Assembly (NCBI RefSeq): GCF_003474385.1
Contig: NZ_QUCY01000020.1
Span: 1-48,996 of the forward strand
From: Senegalimassilia sp003474385
Lineage (GTDB): Bacteria; Actinomycetota; Coriobacteriia; Coriobacteriales; Eggerthellaceae
Direction of reading: 5' to 3'
DNA length: 48,996 nucleotides
The notes under the pieces are model-generated. The model saw only the letters and a program-made list of their open reading frames with translations. It had not been told where the DNA came from and did no database searches. Below, piece after piece: positions 1 to 7,766 of this stretch (its first letter is position 1; each line of letters starts with the position of its first letter). A program made the translations under genes and the position numbers.

Positions 1-144
1 GCCCGAGCTCTTCGCATCCTCGATGGAAAGCACCGAGCGCGATGCGCCATCTTCTCCCGTGCCCGCCATGCGGCCGCCAGGGTCGCCCCGGCAAGGGGAC
101 CTGGCAGGCTCCATATCATGAGCCGCGGGGGAGCGCCCCCCGCG

Positions 145-241
<97 letters not shown>

Positions 242-256
<15 letters not shown>

Positions 257-315
257 CGCGGAGGGCGCTTTTCNNNNNNNNNNGCAGGGCGTCGCGCTCG
301 CGGAGGGCGCTTTTC
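242..315. repeat. Scaffold gap flanked by an exact 32-bp duplication
   Basis: Ten N (274-283) are flanked by the same 32 bases (242-273 and 284-315). This is what results when two contigs overlapping at the end of a repeated rRNA operon are joined with a placeholder gap. The duplication is most simply an assembly artefact. Confidence 0.8.
252..272 (+). terminator. Candidate rRNA operon terminator
   Basis: GCGCTC at 252-257 pairs with GGGCGC at 263-268 (with G-T), followed by TTTT. It overlaps the 3' end of the 5S gene, so it may form only in the unprocessed transcript. The same 32 bases recur after the N gap (294-314). Confidence 0.4.
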
Positions 316-840
316 TATATGCATGCGTGCCCCGGGCGCCGCGTGCGCCGCGCGCGCCGGGAGAGGCCCGCGGGGGAGGTCCCCCCTGCGGGCCCCTCCG
401 CGTTTTGCGGAGGTCGCGGCTTCGCTGGCGGGCCGATCGGCGTTGCGGCGCATACGGCCCCCGCCCGGCATCGTGGGGCGGGCAGGTACCGCAGGGGGAT
501 CGTCCCTTGCGGGCCTCTCCGCGTCTTGGGGCATTGTCCGGCGGGGCGGTCTGATGAAGGCGTCTTTCCGCGTCCTGGGGGCTCGGCCGACGGCGGCGCA
601 TGCGCGACATCCGCCGATCGCGGTGCCGGGGCCCGCCCGGAGGGGCGTCCCTGCCGGGCGGTCCTTCGTTCGGGCGCTGCGCGCCTGCTCGGTTCTGCGC
701 TGTATGCGCTCCGTGTAATCAGTCCTGGTGCTTCCGATGGCTTTCTCTGCGCGGTGGGTTGGTCGGAGGCCGGCTTTCTTTCGTTATGCGCCGCTTCCCG
801 ATTCGGATTTTTGTTGGTCACTGAAAGCGCTTATGTGGAC

Positions 841-846
841 TATAAT
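841..846 (+). promoter_or_regulatory. Candidate -10 box for the transporter transcript
   Basis: A perfect TATAAT at 841-846 sits in the AT-richer stretch upstream of the transporter. No good -35 lies at 17 bp; TTGGTC at 814-819 is 21 bp away. Weak call. Confidence 0.3.
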
Positions 847-929
847 CTCAAAGCTATATACAGTTCATTGGCGCAATGCGGGTGTCGGGGATTGTGCGAG
901 TCGTTGATATTGGCTCGTACGTTCGGTGC

Positions 930-1030
930 CTGTAAGGTCTGATGCGGACCTGCCGAAGACGGTAGGTGAATCTGCTTTACGGCAAGCCCTTTCTAGCTTG
1001 GAATCGTAAACAGATCTGGACCGTTTACGG
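930..1030 (+). promoter_or_regulatory. Structured leader of the transporter gene (L10-leader-like hairpin plus inverted repeat)
   Basis: CCTGCCG (949-955) and CGGTAGG (960-966) form a 7-bp hairpin with an AAGA loop followed by TG, which recalls the conserved arm of ribosomal L10 leaders (gaagacRGTAGGTG). Downstream, CGTAAAC (1005-1011) and GTTTACG (1023-1029) form a perfect inverted repeat. The stretch lies between the possible promoter and the transporter start, so it would be in the mRNA. The L10 resemblance is from memory and there is no rplJ here. Confidence 0.3.
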
Positions 1031-1072
1031 CATGTTCGCAGGGTCGCGCCATCGTAAAGATGGGAGATTGTC

Positions 1073-2455
1073 ATGTCTGCTAATTCAGGGGGCGCACGTG
1101 CGTCTTGGTCGGGCAAGTGGGCGTTTATTTTGGCTGCTGCGGCTTCGGCTATCGGATTGGGAAATCTTTGGCGTTTCCCGTACCTGGCTGCGAAGTATGG
1201 CGGCGGTGTGTTCCTTATCACCTACGTGGTATTGGTTGTCACGTTCGGCTTTACGTTGATGATGCTTGAGGCGGCGCTTGGTCGCAAAACTGGGCAGAGT
1301 GCGCTTGGTGCCTTTAAATCATTCGGGAAGAAATACGCCTTCATTGGCATCTTTACTTCCGCGATTCCGTTCATCATCGTTCCGTATTACTGTATCATCG
1401 GTGGTTGGGTCCTTAAGTATGCTGGTGCCTACCTTATGGATGGCTCTGCGGCGCTTGCCGATGGCGGCACGTACTTTACCAACTTCATCGGCGGTGGCGG
1501 CGAGAGCTTCATCTGGGCTATTGCCTTCCTGCTGATTGTGTTCGCTATTGTGGCGCTGGGCGTGAAGAACGGCATCGAGCGTGCAAATCGCATTCTTATG
1601 CCAGTGCTGCTGGTTATGACGGCCGGCGTTTGCATTTATGAGCTCACGCTCCCCGGTGCAATTGATGGCTTGGCATACTACCTGACGCCTGACTTCAGCA
1701 AGTTCAGCGTTGAGCTGGTCATTGCCGCACTTGGTCAGATGTTCTACAGCCTGTCGCTGGCCATGGGCATTATGATCACGTATGGCTCCTACATGCAGAA
1801 GTCCGACAACCTTGAGCAGTCCGTGCGCCGTATCGAGCTCTTCGATACCGGCTATGCCTTCCTGGCTGGTTTGATGATCGTGCCTGCAGCGTTCGTGGCA
1901 ATGGGCTCTGCCGAGGCTGTTGCCTCGAAGTCCGGCCCGTCGCTGATGTTCGTGATCTTGCCCACTGTGTTTGATCAGATGGGCGGCATTGCCTCGATCA
2001 TGGGCTTCCTGTTCTTCCTGCTCGTGGTGTTCGCGGCATTGACCAGCTCCATCTCGCTCACCGAAACCTGCGTGTCCATCGTTCAGGACTCCGCGCACAT
2101 CACGCGTAAAAAGGCGCTCATCGTTTCCATGGCGTTCATCTTCGTGATGGCCATGATCGTGAACATGGGTTACTGCCAGTTGGCGTTCATTGAGCCGCTG
2201 GGACCGGGCAGCACTATTCTGGACTTCCTGGACTTCATCTCCAACTCCGTGATGATGCCGATTGCCGCTTTGATGGCATGCGTGTTCGTCGGCTGGATCA
2301 TCAAGCCTAAGGCGATCATCGACGAGGTGAAATCCTCCGGTCCGTTCAAGGCGGAGAAGATGTTCACCGTCATGGTGAAGTTCATCGCGCCTGTGCTGCT
2401 GGTGGTTATCTTGGTTGCTTATGTTGCTGCGCAGTTCGGTTTGTTCAGCATGTAG
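1073..2455 (+). CDS. NSS-family sodium-coupled amino acid transporter
   Basis: A 460-residue integral membrane protein of the neurotransmitter:sodium symporter (SNF) family, expected to import an amino acid or small amine with Na+. The family motif GLGNLWRFPY lies at residues 28-37 in the unwound first membrane helix, and hydrophobic segments recur along the whole chain (11-12 helices), as in the bacterial MhsT/YhdH group. Start: ATG 1073 with GGGAG at 1062-1066. It is a single-gene unit followed by a hairpin at 2549. Substrate cannot be told from sequence. Complete at both ends. Confidence 0.9.
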   Translation: MSANSGGARASWSGKWAFILAAAASAIGLGNLWRFPYLAAKYGGGVFLITYVVLVVTFGFTLMMLEAALGRKTGQSALGAFKSFGKKYAFIGIFTSAIPFIIVPYYCIIGGWVLKYAGAYLMDGSAALADGGTYFTNFIGGGGESFIWAIAFLLIVFAIVALGVKNGIERANRILMPVLLVMTAGVCIYELTLPGAIDGLAYYLTPDFSKFSVELVIAALGQMFYSLSLAMGIMITYGSYMQKSDNLEQSVRRIELFDTGYAFLAGLMIVPAAFVAMGSAEAVASKSGPSLMFVILPTVFDQMGGIASIMGFLFFLLVVFAALTSSISLTETCVSIVQDSAHITRKKALIVSMAFIFVMAMIVNMGYCQLAFIEPLGPGSTILDFLDFISNSVMMPIAALMACVFVGWIIKPKAIIDEVKSSGPFKAEKMFTVMVKFIAPVLLVVILVAYVAAQFGLFSM

Positions 2456-2548
2456 AGAGAAACTTCTTCTTTTTGGTTGCGATTAGCGGTTCGTGAACCA
2501 TGTGATGGTGGCGTATCAAGCGTCGCAAGATGGATAGGGTATCTGTTG

Positions 2549-2583
2549 AAGGGTCGTCGACGTTGGTCGGCGACCCCTTTGCT
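2549..2583 (+). terminator. Rho-independent terminator after the NSS transporter
   Basis: GGGTCG (2551-2556) pairs with CGACCC (2571-2576) around a partly paired loop, followed by CTTT. The 2456-2818 stretch contains no other convincing gene; its 3' end carries the ilvE ribosome site. Confidence 0.55.
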
Positions 2584-2818
2584 TAAGAGGGTGTTCTTCT
2601 CCGTTGGCCTGACTGCAGCGTTTTCAATGCAGTCTGCGCTTGCCGAGAAGACCTGGTCGCTGATTGTTTCGAACAGGTAAATTCCTACGCGGTTGCGTCC
2701 TTTCGGCCTGCCGTAGGGCCGGATGTTCCCCATTTTCCCTCTGTTTTGGGTGTAAGGTATTCGGCAAGCGTTATTTGCACGTTGGGCGCGCAACGCCCTT
2801 TCACGAAGGAGCATCACG

Positions 2819-3874
2819 ATGGTCGAGAAGAAGGATCTTGACTGGGGCAGCCTTGATTTCGGCTACCATCAGACCGACTACAGCTACGAAGCTCATTGGA
2901 AGGATGGCGAGTGGGACGAGGGCGATTTGACCACCGACCACGACCTGCATCTTTCCGAGTGCGCCGGCATTTTCCATTATTGCCAGGAAGTGTTCGAGGG
3001 TCTGAAGGCTTACACCACCGAAGAGGGTTCCATCGTTTGCTTCCGTCCGGACATGAATGCAAGCCGCATGTTCGATTCCGCTGAGCGTCTTGAGATGCCG
3101 GGATTCCCGAAGGATCGCTTCGTCGAGGCCGTTAAGGAAGTTGTGAAGGCGAATGCTGCGTGGGTGCCGCCGTTTGGTTCCGGCGCTACGCTGTACGTGC
3201 GCCCGTTCATAATCGGCTCCGGCGAGGTCATCGGCGTGGCTCCGGCTCCCGAGTACACGTTCCGCATCCTGGTCACGCCCGTTGGCCCGTACTTCAAGGG
3301 CGGCTTGAAGCCGATCAAGCTTCGCGTGTCCGAGTACGACCGCGCCGCGCCGCACGGCACCGGCAACATCAAGGCCGGTTTGAACTATGCCATGTCGCTG
3401 CGCCCGACCATGGAGGCGCATCGCAGCGGCTACGCTGAGAACATCTACCTGGATTCGCAAAGTCGCACCTACATCGAGGAGACCGGCGGCGCGAACGTGC
3501 TGTTCGTGAAGGAGGACGGCACGCTGGTGGTTCCGAAGTCCCATACCGACTCCATCCTACCCTCCATCACCCGTCGCAGCTTGGTGCAGGTTGCCCAAGA
3601 CCTGGGCATGACCGTCGACGAGCGCTATGTCACGTGGGAAGAGGTTGCCGGCGGCGAGTTCGTCGAGTGCGGCCTGTGCGGCACTGCGGCCGTCATCAGC
3701 CCGGTCGGTCAGATCGACAATAAGGTCAACGGTGCCGACCAGGAGGTCGTCTTCCCGGCTGGCTGCACCGAGATCGGCCCGGTCATGAAGCAGCTGCGCG
3801 AGACCCTCACCGGCATCCAGGATGGCAACCTGGAAGACAAGCACGGCTGGGTCTGCAAGATCGACGTCGACTAG
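2819..3874 (+). CDS. ilvE: Branched-chain amino acid aminotransferase
   Basis: A 351-residue fold-type IV PLP aminotransferase that interconverts Leu/Ile/Val and their 2-oxo acids with 2-oxoglutarate/glutamate, the last step of branched-chain amino acid synthesis in the cytosol. The PLP lysine is in GTGNIKAGLNYA (Lys185) and the E-T-G-G-A-N-V motif follows at about 220-227. Length and the HDLHLS and YVRPF segments match the longer (about 350 aa) IlvE group of Actinobacteria and Firmicutes. Start: ATG 2819 with GAAGGAG about 8 bases upstream. Monocistronic; a strong palindrome follows. Confidence 0.93.
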   Translation: MVEKKDLDWGSLDFGYHQTDYSYEAHWKDGEWDEGDLTTDHDLHLSECAGIFHYCQEVFEGLKAYTTEEGSIVCFRPDMNASRMFDSAERLEMPGFPKDRFVEAVKEVVKANAAWVPPFGSGATLYVRPFIIGSGEVIGVAPAPEYTFRILVTPVGPYFKGGLKPIKLRVSEYDRAAPHGTGNIKAGLNYAMSLRPTMEAHRSGYAENIYLDSQSRTYIEETGGANVLFVKEDGTLVVPKSHTDSILPSITRRSLVQVAQDLGMTVDERYVTWEEVAGGEFVECGLCGTAAVISPVGQIDNKVNGADQEVVFPAGCTEIGPVMKQLRETLTGIQDGNLEDKHGWVCKIDVD

Positions 3875-3902
3875 TCGTCAGCTGTATGGCTTGATGCAAA
3901 CG

Positions 3903-3940
3903 ATAACGGGGAAAGCAGGAGCTCCTGCTTTCCCCGTTAT
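3903..3940. terminator. 38-bp perfect palindrome after ilvE
   Basis: The sequence reads the same on both strands (arms ATAACGGGGAAAGCAGGAG), giving a 19-bp stem. It lies 28 bp after the ilvE stop and should work as a strong, possibly bidirectional, terminator. Confidence 0.75.
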
Positions 3941-3958
3941 GCGTTCGGTGAGATTGTG

Positions 3959-4083
3959 CGGGACGGACAGCCTCGTGCAACTTATCCTTCGCGGATCCTA
4001 AGTGTCTCGAGAACGGCTGTATATGCCGTGCTTGCCGTTCTTCCGGTGGTAGTTTTCCCGGTTCGGACTGATGCCGATGTTGC
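3959..4083. repeat. Left copy of a 125-bp repeat found at both prophage ends
   Basis: From cgggacggacag through tgttgc this segment aligns without gaps, at roughly three quarters identity, with 41559-41683 at the right end of the prophage. The best conserved block is ctcgtgcaacttatccttcg (3972-3991). The right copy lies inside the prophage and this one outside it, next to attL. Confidence 0.8.
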
Positions 4084-4115
4084 AAGAAGAGCCGCCCTTA
4101 TGGACGGCTCTTCTT
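4084..4115. terminator. Hairpin between left repeat and attL
   Basis: AAGAAGAGCCG (4084-4094) and CGGCTCTTCTT (4105-4115) form an 11-bp perfect stem. Read leftward from attL it would lie just past the original end of the rubrerythrin gene, so it may be that gene's former terminator. The right-end copy of the repeat lacks it. Confidence 0.6.
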
Positions 4116-4140
4116 GTCGTCGCATTAAGCGGGCGCGTCT

Positions 4141-4160
4141 TAGTAATTCTCGGCGCTGAT
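4141..4160. other. attL core of the prophage
   Basis: TAGTAATTCTCGGCGCTGAT is identical to 41694-41713, which is the last 20 bases of the rubrerythrin coding strand complement. The integrase gene starts 51 bp to the right. Integration into a gene end with restoration of its last codons is typical of tyrosine integrases. Confidence 0.85.
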
Positions 4161-4195
4161 TTCTATTATGCTCTGACCTGGGCTTTTGCCGGACT

Positions 4196-4214
4196 TTATC
4201 CTAACTTATCCTAA
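4196..4214. repeat. Possible integrase arm-binding repeats
   Basis: TTATCCTAA occurs twice 10 bp apart (4196-4204 and 4206-4214), at the end of the integrase gene. Related strings (TTATCCTTCG, ATCCTAAGTG) occur in the repeats at 3959-4083 and 41559-41683, so they could be arm sites. Confidence 0.35.
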
Positions 4215-5338
4215 GTGGATACGTTATTTGCATATTCCCTCATGAAGGCTTCCGTCTCCATCTGCCCGTTCGGGCGCATGTAATGCCTGCCTGTTGTCCC
4301 CCCTAGCTTGTGGCCCATCAGGATTTCAAGTATGCGAGGGTCGATGCCCCATTCAAGCTCCGCGCTGGTTCTCCAGCTGGTTCTCAGGTTGCGCATGGGA
4401 ATCAGTTTATAGCCCGTTGCCTTCTCGCAGGCAGAGCGCCATAAATAGTTCGCTCGGCCGATATCCATCGGCGCTCCGTTCCCGCTGTTGGCAATCCACT
4501 CTATGCCGTCTCGCTCAAGGTCCGCCGCGATTTCTTTCAGCCTGCTGCTGTATGGCGGCGGGATAACCGTCGTCCGCTTGCTCTCTTTTGTTTTAAGGTC
4601 TTCGACTGGCTCATGGGCTTTGTCCATGCGGCGGACGATCGGGATGACGGCAAACTCCAGACCGTGGTTTTCAACGAACTCGATTTCGTCAACGCGGATT
4701 CCGAGAGCTTCGCCGGTTCGCGTCCCTCCGAACCTCATGATGATGTATGGCGCTTCTAGCAGCTGTCCGCGCAGCAGGTGGAGAACCTCCTCTGATTTCT
4801 GATTATCATAAATGCCCTTCCCGTATCCAGCGGACTTCTGCGGCATGCAATATTTGGTGCGAAACTTGTTTGTCTGCACGAGCTCGTACATAACTGCTAT
4901 ATCGACGATCTGCTTGAGTATTACCATGCATTGCTCGGCAACAGCTAGAGACAGCGTGTCCAGCCATTGCTGCACTTCCAGCGGCGCGACGGAGTCTACC
5001 GGGACGGTCGACCATCGCGGCTCTATATGCCTGCGCCACATCTTGACGCGCCCGATATGCGTGTTGTGTTTAATCGTGCCGTCGAGCAGGTTCTTGTCCA
5101 TGCGGGGGAGATACCACCTCTTGTAAACCTCGCCGATAGTCGGAGCCGTATGGCTCTCGCGATTCTCGGTATGGATCGCATCCAGGGCGGCGCAGGCCTC
5201 TCGATATGTGCCGTATACGGTGCGCGTCTTGCGCTTGCGGCCGTCCGGCGTGTTCTCCATCCACCTCAGCACGTACTTCTTCCCGCGCTTGATTTCAGTG
5301 ACGCAGCCCCACGCGCGGCGCTGCTTTTTACGAGGCAT
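4211..5338 (-). CDS. int: Prophage tyrosine integrase (Int1)
   Basis: A 375-residue tyrosine recombinase placed beside attL, so the probable enzyme for integration and excision. The N-terminal third has the AP2-like/SAM-like DNA-binding layout. The catalytic domain shows GGTRTGEAL (Arg207), a KTKESKR hairpin lysine, MRNLRTSW (Arg319), MGH (His343) and RHYMRP (Tyr353). The first histidine of the usual H-x-x-R box is Arg316 here, a tolerated but uncommon change. Start ATG 5338 has GGAAGGCAAGGTG upstream. It reads out toward attL and ends 50 bp from it. Confidence 0.9.
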   Translation of the reverse strand: MPRKKQRRAWGCVTEIKRGKKYVLRWMENTPDGRKRKTRTVYGTYREACAALDAIHTENRESHTAPTIGEVYKRWYLPRMDKNLLDGTIKHNTHIGRVKMWRRHIEPRWSTVPVDSVAPLEVQQWLDTLSLAVAEQCMVILKQIVDIAVMYELVQTNKFRTKYCMPQKSAGYGKGIYDNQKSEEVLHLLRGQLLEAPYIIMRFGGTRTGEALGIRVDEIEFVENHGLEFAVIPIVRRMDKAHEPVEDLKTKESKRTTVIPPPYSSRLKEIAADLERDGIEWIANSGNGAPMDIGRANYLWRSACEKATGYKLIPMRNLRTSWRTSAELEWGIDPRILEILMGHKLGGTTGRHYMRPNGQMETEAFMREYANNVST

Positions 5339-5446
5339 GATATACTCACCTTGCCTTCCGTTTATTCGGTTGGTGTTTTCGACGGCCTCGCGCTAGGGCG
5401 GCAACCCTATGATGCGCGGGGCTTTACCATTTTGCTGGCGTCGGCG

Positions 5447-6307
5447 CTACCCCTCGATATTTCGACCGAATCCCCTTGCTTCCTTCTGGAGCCGCTTCTT
5501 GTCGCCTTCGACTTTCCTTCGCAGCTTCTTGACGTCCTCTTCCGGCGGAAGGTCTTCGGGCTTGATTCCGCGCTTTCCGAGAAGATCGCGCACTCCCTGG
5601 TTATTTTGCACATGCTCAGACGTGATGGGGCCTTCGCCAAACAGGTCGCGCTCTTCGATGTTGTGGTTCGTGAGCTCGGTGGCAAGCTGCTTCGCCGCGA
5701 TGGTGACGGCCGGAAGGTGGTCGGCGACAGGAGTGCTCCCCTTGATTCCCAGGCGTTTCTTCATGGACGCGGTTGAGTGCCCGCCGAACAGCGCCCTGTC
5801 TCCCTTCGAGCGAACCCTTGCGATGCCCTGCCCGTCGACTCCCCGTTCGTACATGTTCGCGGAAAACACCCGCTCGGCTTCGACGAGCCCGTCCCTCGCC
5901 GCGATGCGCGAGATCGCGACCATGCGCTCCTCGATCAACTCTTGCTTGCGGGTCTGCAGGGCGAAATAGCTTTGCGCTAACGCGACCTCTTCCTTGCGCG
6001 GGTCGCCGTTCATGGCGATGAGGTAGCATGCGTAGCGCGTGAGCATGTAGTCGCGAACTCGGCGTTGCCCGCCTTTTCCGATCTCTATCATTTTGTTGAC
6101 GCCAACAAAATGATATTCATCAGGGGATTCGCTGGAATTCATCGAGGCTTTTGCTCTATCGATCGCAACCTCGAAATTGCGCCATTCGGTGTATCCGAGC
6201 AGCTTCTGGATTTCCCTGGCGTACCAGAACTCGACGCCCGTTTCCTCGTCGAGGTGCGCCAAGTCATCAAGCGTCAGCCTTCTCTTCTCGATTTCCCTAC
6301 TGTCCAT
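5447..6307 (-). CDS. dinD: DinD-like DNA-damage-inducible protein
   Basis: A 286-residue homologue of DinD, the SOS-induced protein that in E. coli is reported to antagonise RecA filaments. The N-terminal part (about 1-110) is BRO-N-like, with FWYAREIQKLLGYTEWRNF and GGQRRVRDYMLTRYACYLIAMNGD; the rest is charged and helical (EEVALAQSYFALQTR). Start ATG 6307 with AAAGGAG upstream. It lies 61 bp after a remnant of the repressor 3' end, on the same strand, as a cargo gene. The ribosome site is good and the length is complete. Confidence 0.88.
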   Translation of the reverse strand: MDSREIEKRRLTLDDLAHLDEETGVEFWYAREIQKLLGYTEWRNFEVAIDRAKASMNSSESPDEYHFVGVNKMIEIGKGGQRRVRDYMLTRYACYLIAMNGDPRKEEVALAQSYFALQTRKQELIEERMVAISRIAARDGLVEAERVFSANMYERGVDGQGIARVRSKGDRALFGGHSTASMKKRLGIKGSTPVADHLPAVTIAAKQLATELTNHNIEERDLFGEGPITSEHVQNNQGVRDLLGKRGIKPEDLPPEEDVKKLRRKVEGDKKRLQKEARGFGRNIEG

Positions 6308-6368
6308 CGGTCTCCTTTCTAGTGCGTAACCTCATCATTTCGTATGAACGCGCTGCGCTATTCGGCTG

Positions 6369-6460
6369 CTAGAACGCTTCCTGGCTTTGAAAGTAGGCCA
6401 CGTGCTCTACGTGGACCTGGCGGTCGTCCTGGGCCGCTATGTACATGCTCTCGTGGCCGG
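6369..6460 (-). pseudogene. Repressor gene remnant 1 (last about 30 codons)
   Basis: The minus strand encodes a stretch ending in RQVHVEHVAYFQSQEAF and stop, nearly identical to the end of the full repressor (8552-9229). Similarity stops abruptly near 6460. No start codon or HTH part is present. It precedes dinD. Confidence 0.8.
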
Positions 6461-6488
6461 CGGGCAGACGCGTGGCATGGCTTTCCTG

Positions 6489-7484
6489 TTAGCCTTGCAA
6501 CCGCTTCACAGCCTTCTCGAAATCGTTCTCGTAGGTTGCGTCCTGCACCTTCCTGTATTCGGCGAAGCGTTCCAGCGCGATCTTGTCCGCCGTCTTCTTG
6601 TTCCTGTTGCCAAGCCCCTGCAGCACTTCGCGCCCGTTGAAAGCCAAAAAGCCGTCAAGCAGTTGCTTGCAATCTTCCATGCTCGTCAGCTGATGACGCT
6701 CCGCTCGGTCCTCTGCCGCATCCAAAAACATAGTCACGAGCCTATTCAGCTCGCGAATCTCTTTTTCCGTCAGGTAGTTCTTCGCTACGGTCACGTCGCT
6801 GGAATGTATGGGGCCGTCAGGCGCGCCTTTCCAAGTGGCAAGCCCCATGTTCGGCTGCTCTGGGTCCGAGCGTCCCTGCACGATTTCGGCGGCGGTGTGG
6901 CCGGTCACGGCGTAGTGCAGCTTGTTCTGCACCGTCGCGTAGAAGTTGCGGGCCGTCTCGCTGTTGCGGTCGTAGTCGTAGGTGCATTCCTGGAAGATGT
7001 CGGTGATCTTCTGGTACACCCTTCGCTCGCTTGCGCGGATGTCCCTGATGCGCACGAGCAGCTCGTCGAAGTAGTCCTTGCCGAAAGGCGCGCCGTTTTT
7101 CAGCATGTCGTCGTTGAGCACGAAGCCTTTGACGATGTACTCCTTCAGCGTGGCCGTGGCCCACTGGCGGAAGCGCGTTGCCCGCAGCGAATTAACGCGA
7201 TATCCGACGGCTATGACGGCGTCCAAGCTATAGAACGAAACCTTGTAGGTTTTCCCGTCGGAGGCAGTTGTTGCAATTTCTGCAACAACTGAGTTTTCGT
7301 CAAGCTCTCCGCTGTCGAAGATGTTCCTGAGGTGCCGGGAAATTGTCGACTTGTCCTTGTCGAACAACTCGGCGATTTCTTTTTGCGGCATCCACAAAGT
7401 CTCGTTCATATACCTGACCTGAACAGGGACGTTTACGCCCTCGCTCTGGTACATGATGATTTCAGCTTTGACCGGCTCAGACAT
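6489..7484 (-). CDS. rhuM: RhuM-family protein
   Basis: A 331-residue member of the RhuM family, named from Salmonella SPI-3 and common on prophages and genomic islands; its molecular role is not settled. Recognisable blocks are MPQKEIAELFDKDKSTISRH (helix-turn-helix-like, about residues 33-52), FYSLDAVIAVGYRVNS, RFRQWATATLKEYIVKGF and the C-terminal LNRLVTMFLDAAEDRA. Start ATG 7484 has GGAGAAAA directly upstream. The gene begins only 11 bp after the stop of repressor remnant 2, so it would be co-transcribed with whatever reads the repressor. Confidence 0.9.
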   Translation of the reverse strand: MSEPVKAEIIMYQSEGVNVPVQVRYMNETLWMPQKEIAELFDKDKSTISRHLRNIFDSGELDENSVVAEIATTASDGKTYKVSFYSLDAVIAVGYRVNSLRATRFRQWATATLKEYIVKGFVLNDDMLKNGAPFGKDYFDELLVRIRDIRASERRVYQKITDIFQECTYDYDRNSETARNFYATVQNKLHYAVTGHTAAEIVQGRSDPEQPNMGLATWKGAPDGPIHSSDVTVAKNYLTEKEIRELNRLVTMFLDAAEDRAERHQLTSMEDCKQLLDGFLAFNGREVLQGLGNRNKKTADKIALERFAEYRKVQDATYENDFEKAVKRLQG

Positions 7485-7495
7485 TTTTCTCCTAT

Positions 7496-7738
7496 CTAAA
7501 ACGGCTCCCTGCTCTGGGAGTAGGCTACGTGCTCCACGTGGACGGCGTGGTCGCTGGTGGCGTTGATGCAGATGTTCTCGTGGTCGGGGTTGTGGCTTTC
7601 GGGGGACAGGATCAGGTCGCCGTTGATGACGGTCATGCGGCGCATGATGGAGTCGGCGCGGTCGATGGTGGCCACCACCACGTCGCCCGAGCGCGCGGCC
7701 ACGCCCGGCTGCACCACGGCCACCATGCCCGGCGGGCT
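7496..7738 (-). pseudogene. Repressor gene remnant 2 (C-terminal peptidase-like half)
   Basis: The minus strand encodes PPGMVAVVQPGV through HVEHVAYSQSREPF and stop, closely matching the last 79 or so residues of the full repressor. Similarity ends abruptly near 7738. The copy carries the same IMRRM segment in place of the catalytic lysine. No start codon belongs to it. Confidence 0.85.
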
Positions 7739-7766
7739 GGTAGAATGTAGCCGTTTGGTTATACGA

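Larger units (their letters stand above)
316..1072. other. Long intergenic region without a convincing gene
   Basis: Open frames here are GC-rich, low-complexity shadows and none has a ribosome site with sensible protein composition. A motif like CCGCGTYYTGGGG recurs near 397, 517 and 568 within roughly 120-bp imperfect repeats (cctgcgggcccctccgcg near 389, ccttgcgggcctctccgcg near 508). From about 810 on the base composition drops and promoter-like sequence appears. Confidence 0.5.

Noticed and set aside
319..942. 207-aa frame after the rRNA operon
   Set aside because: Low-complexity Arg/Gly/Pro product, no ribosome site, overlapping equally long frames in other phases.
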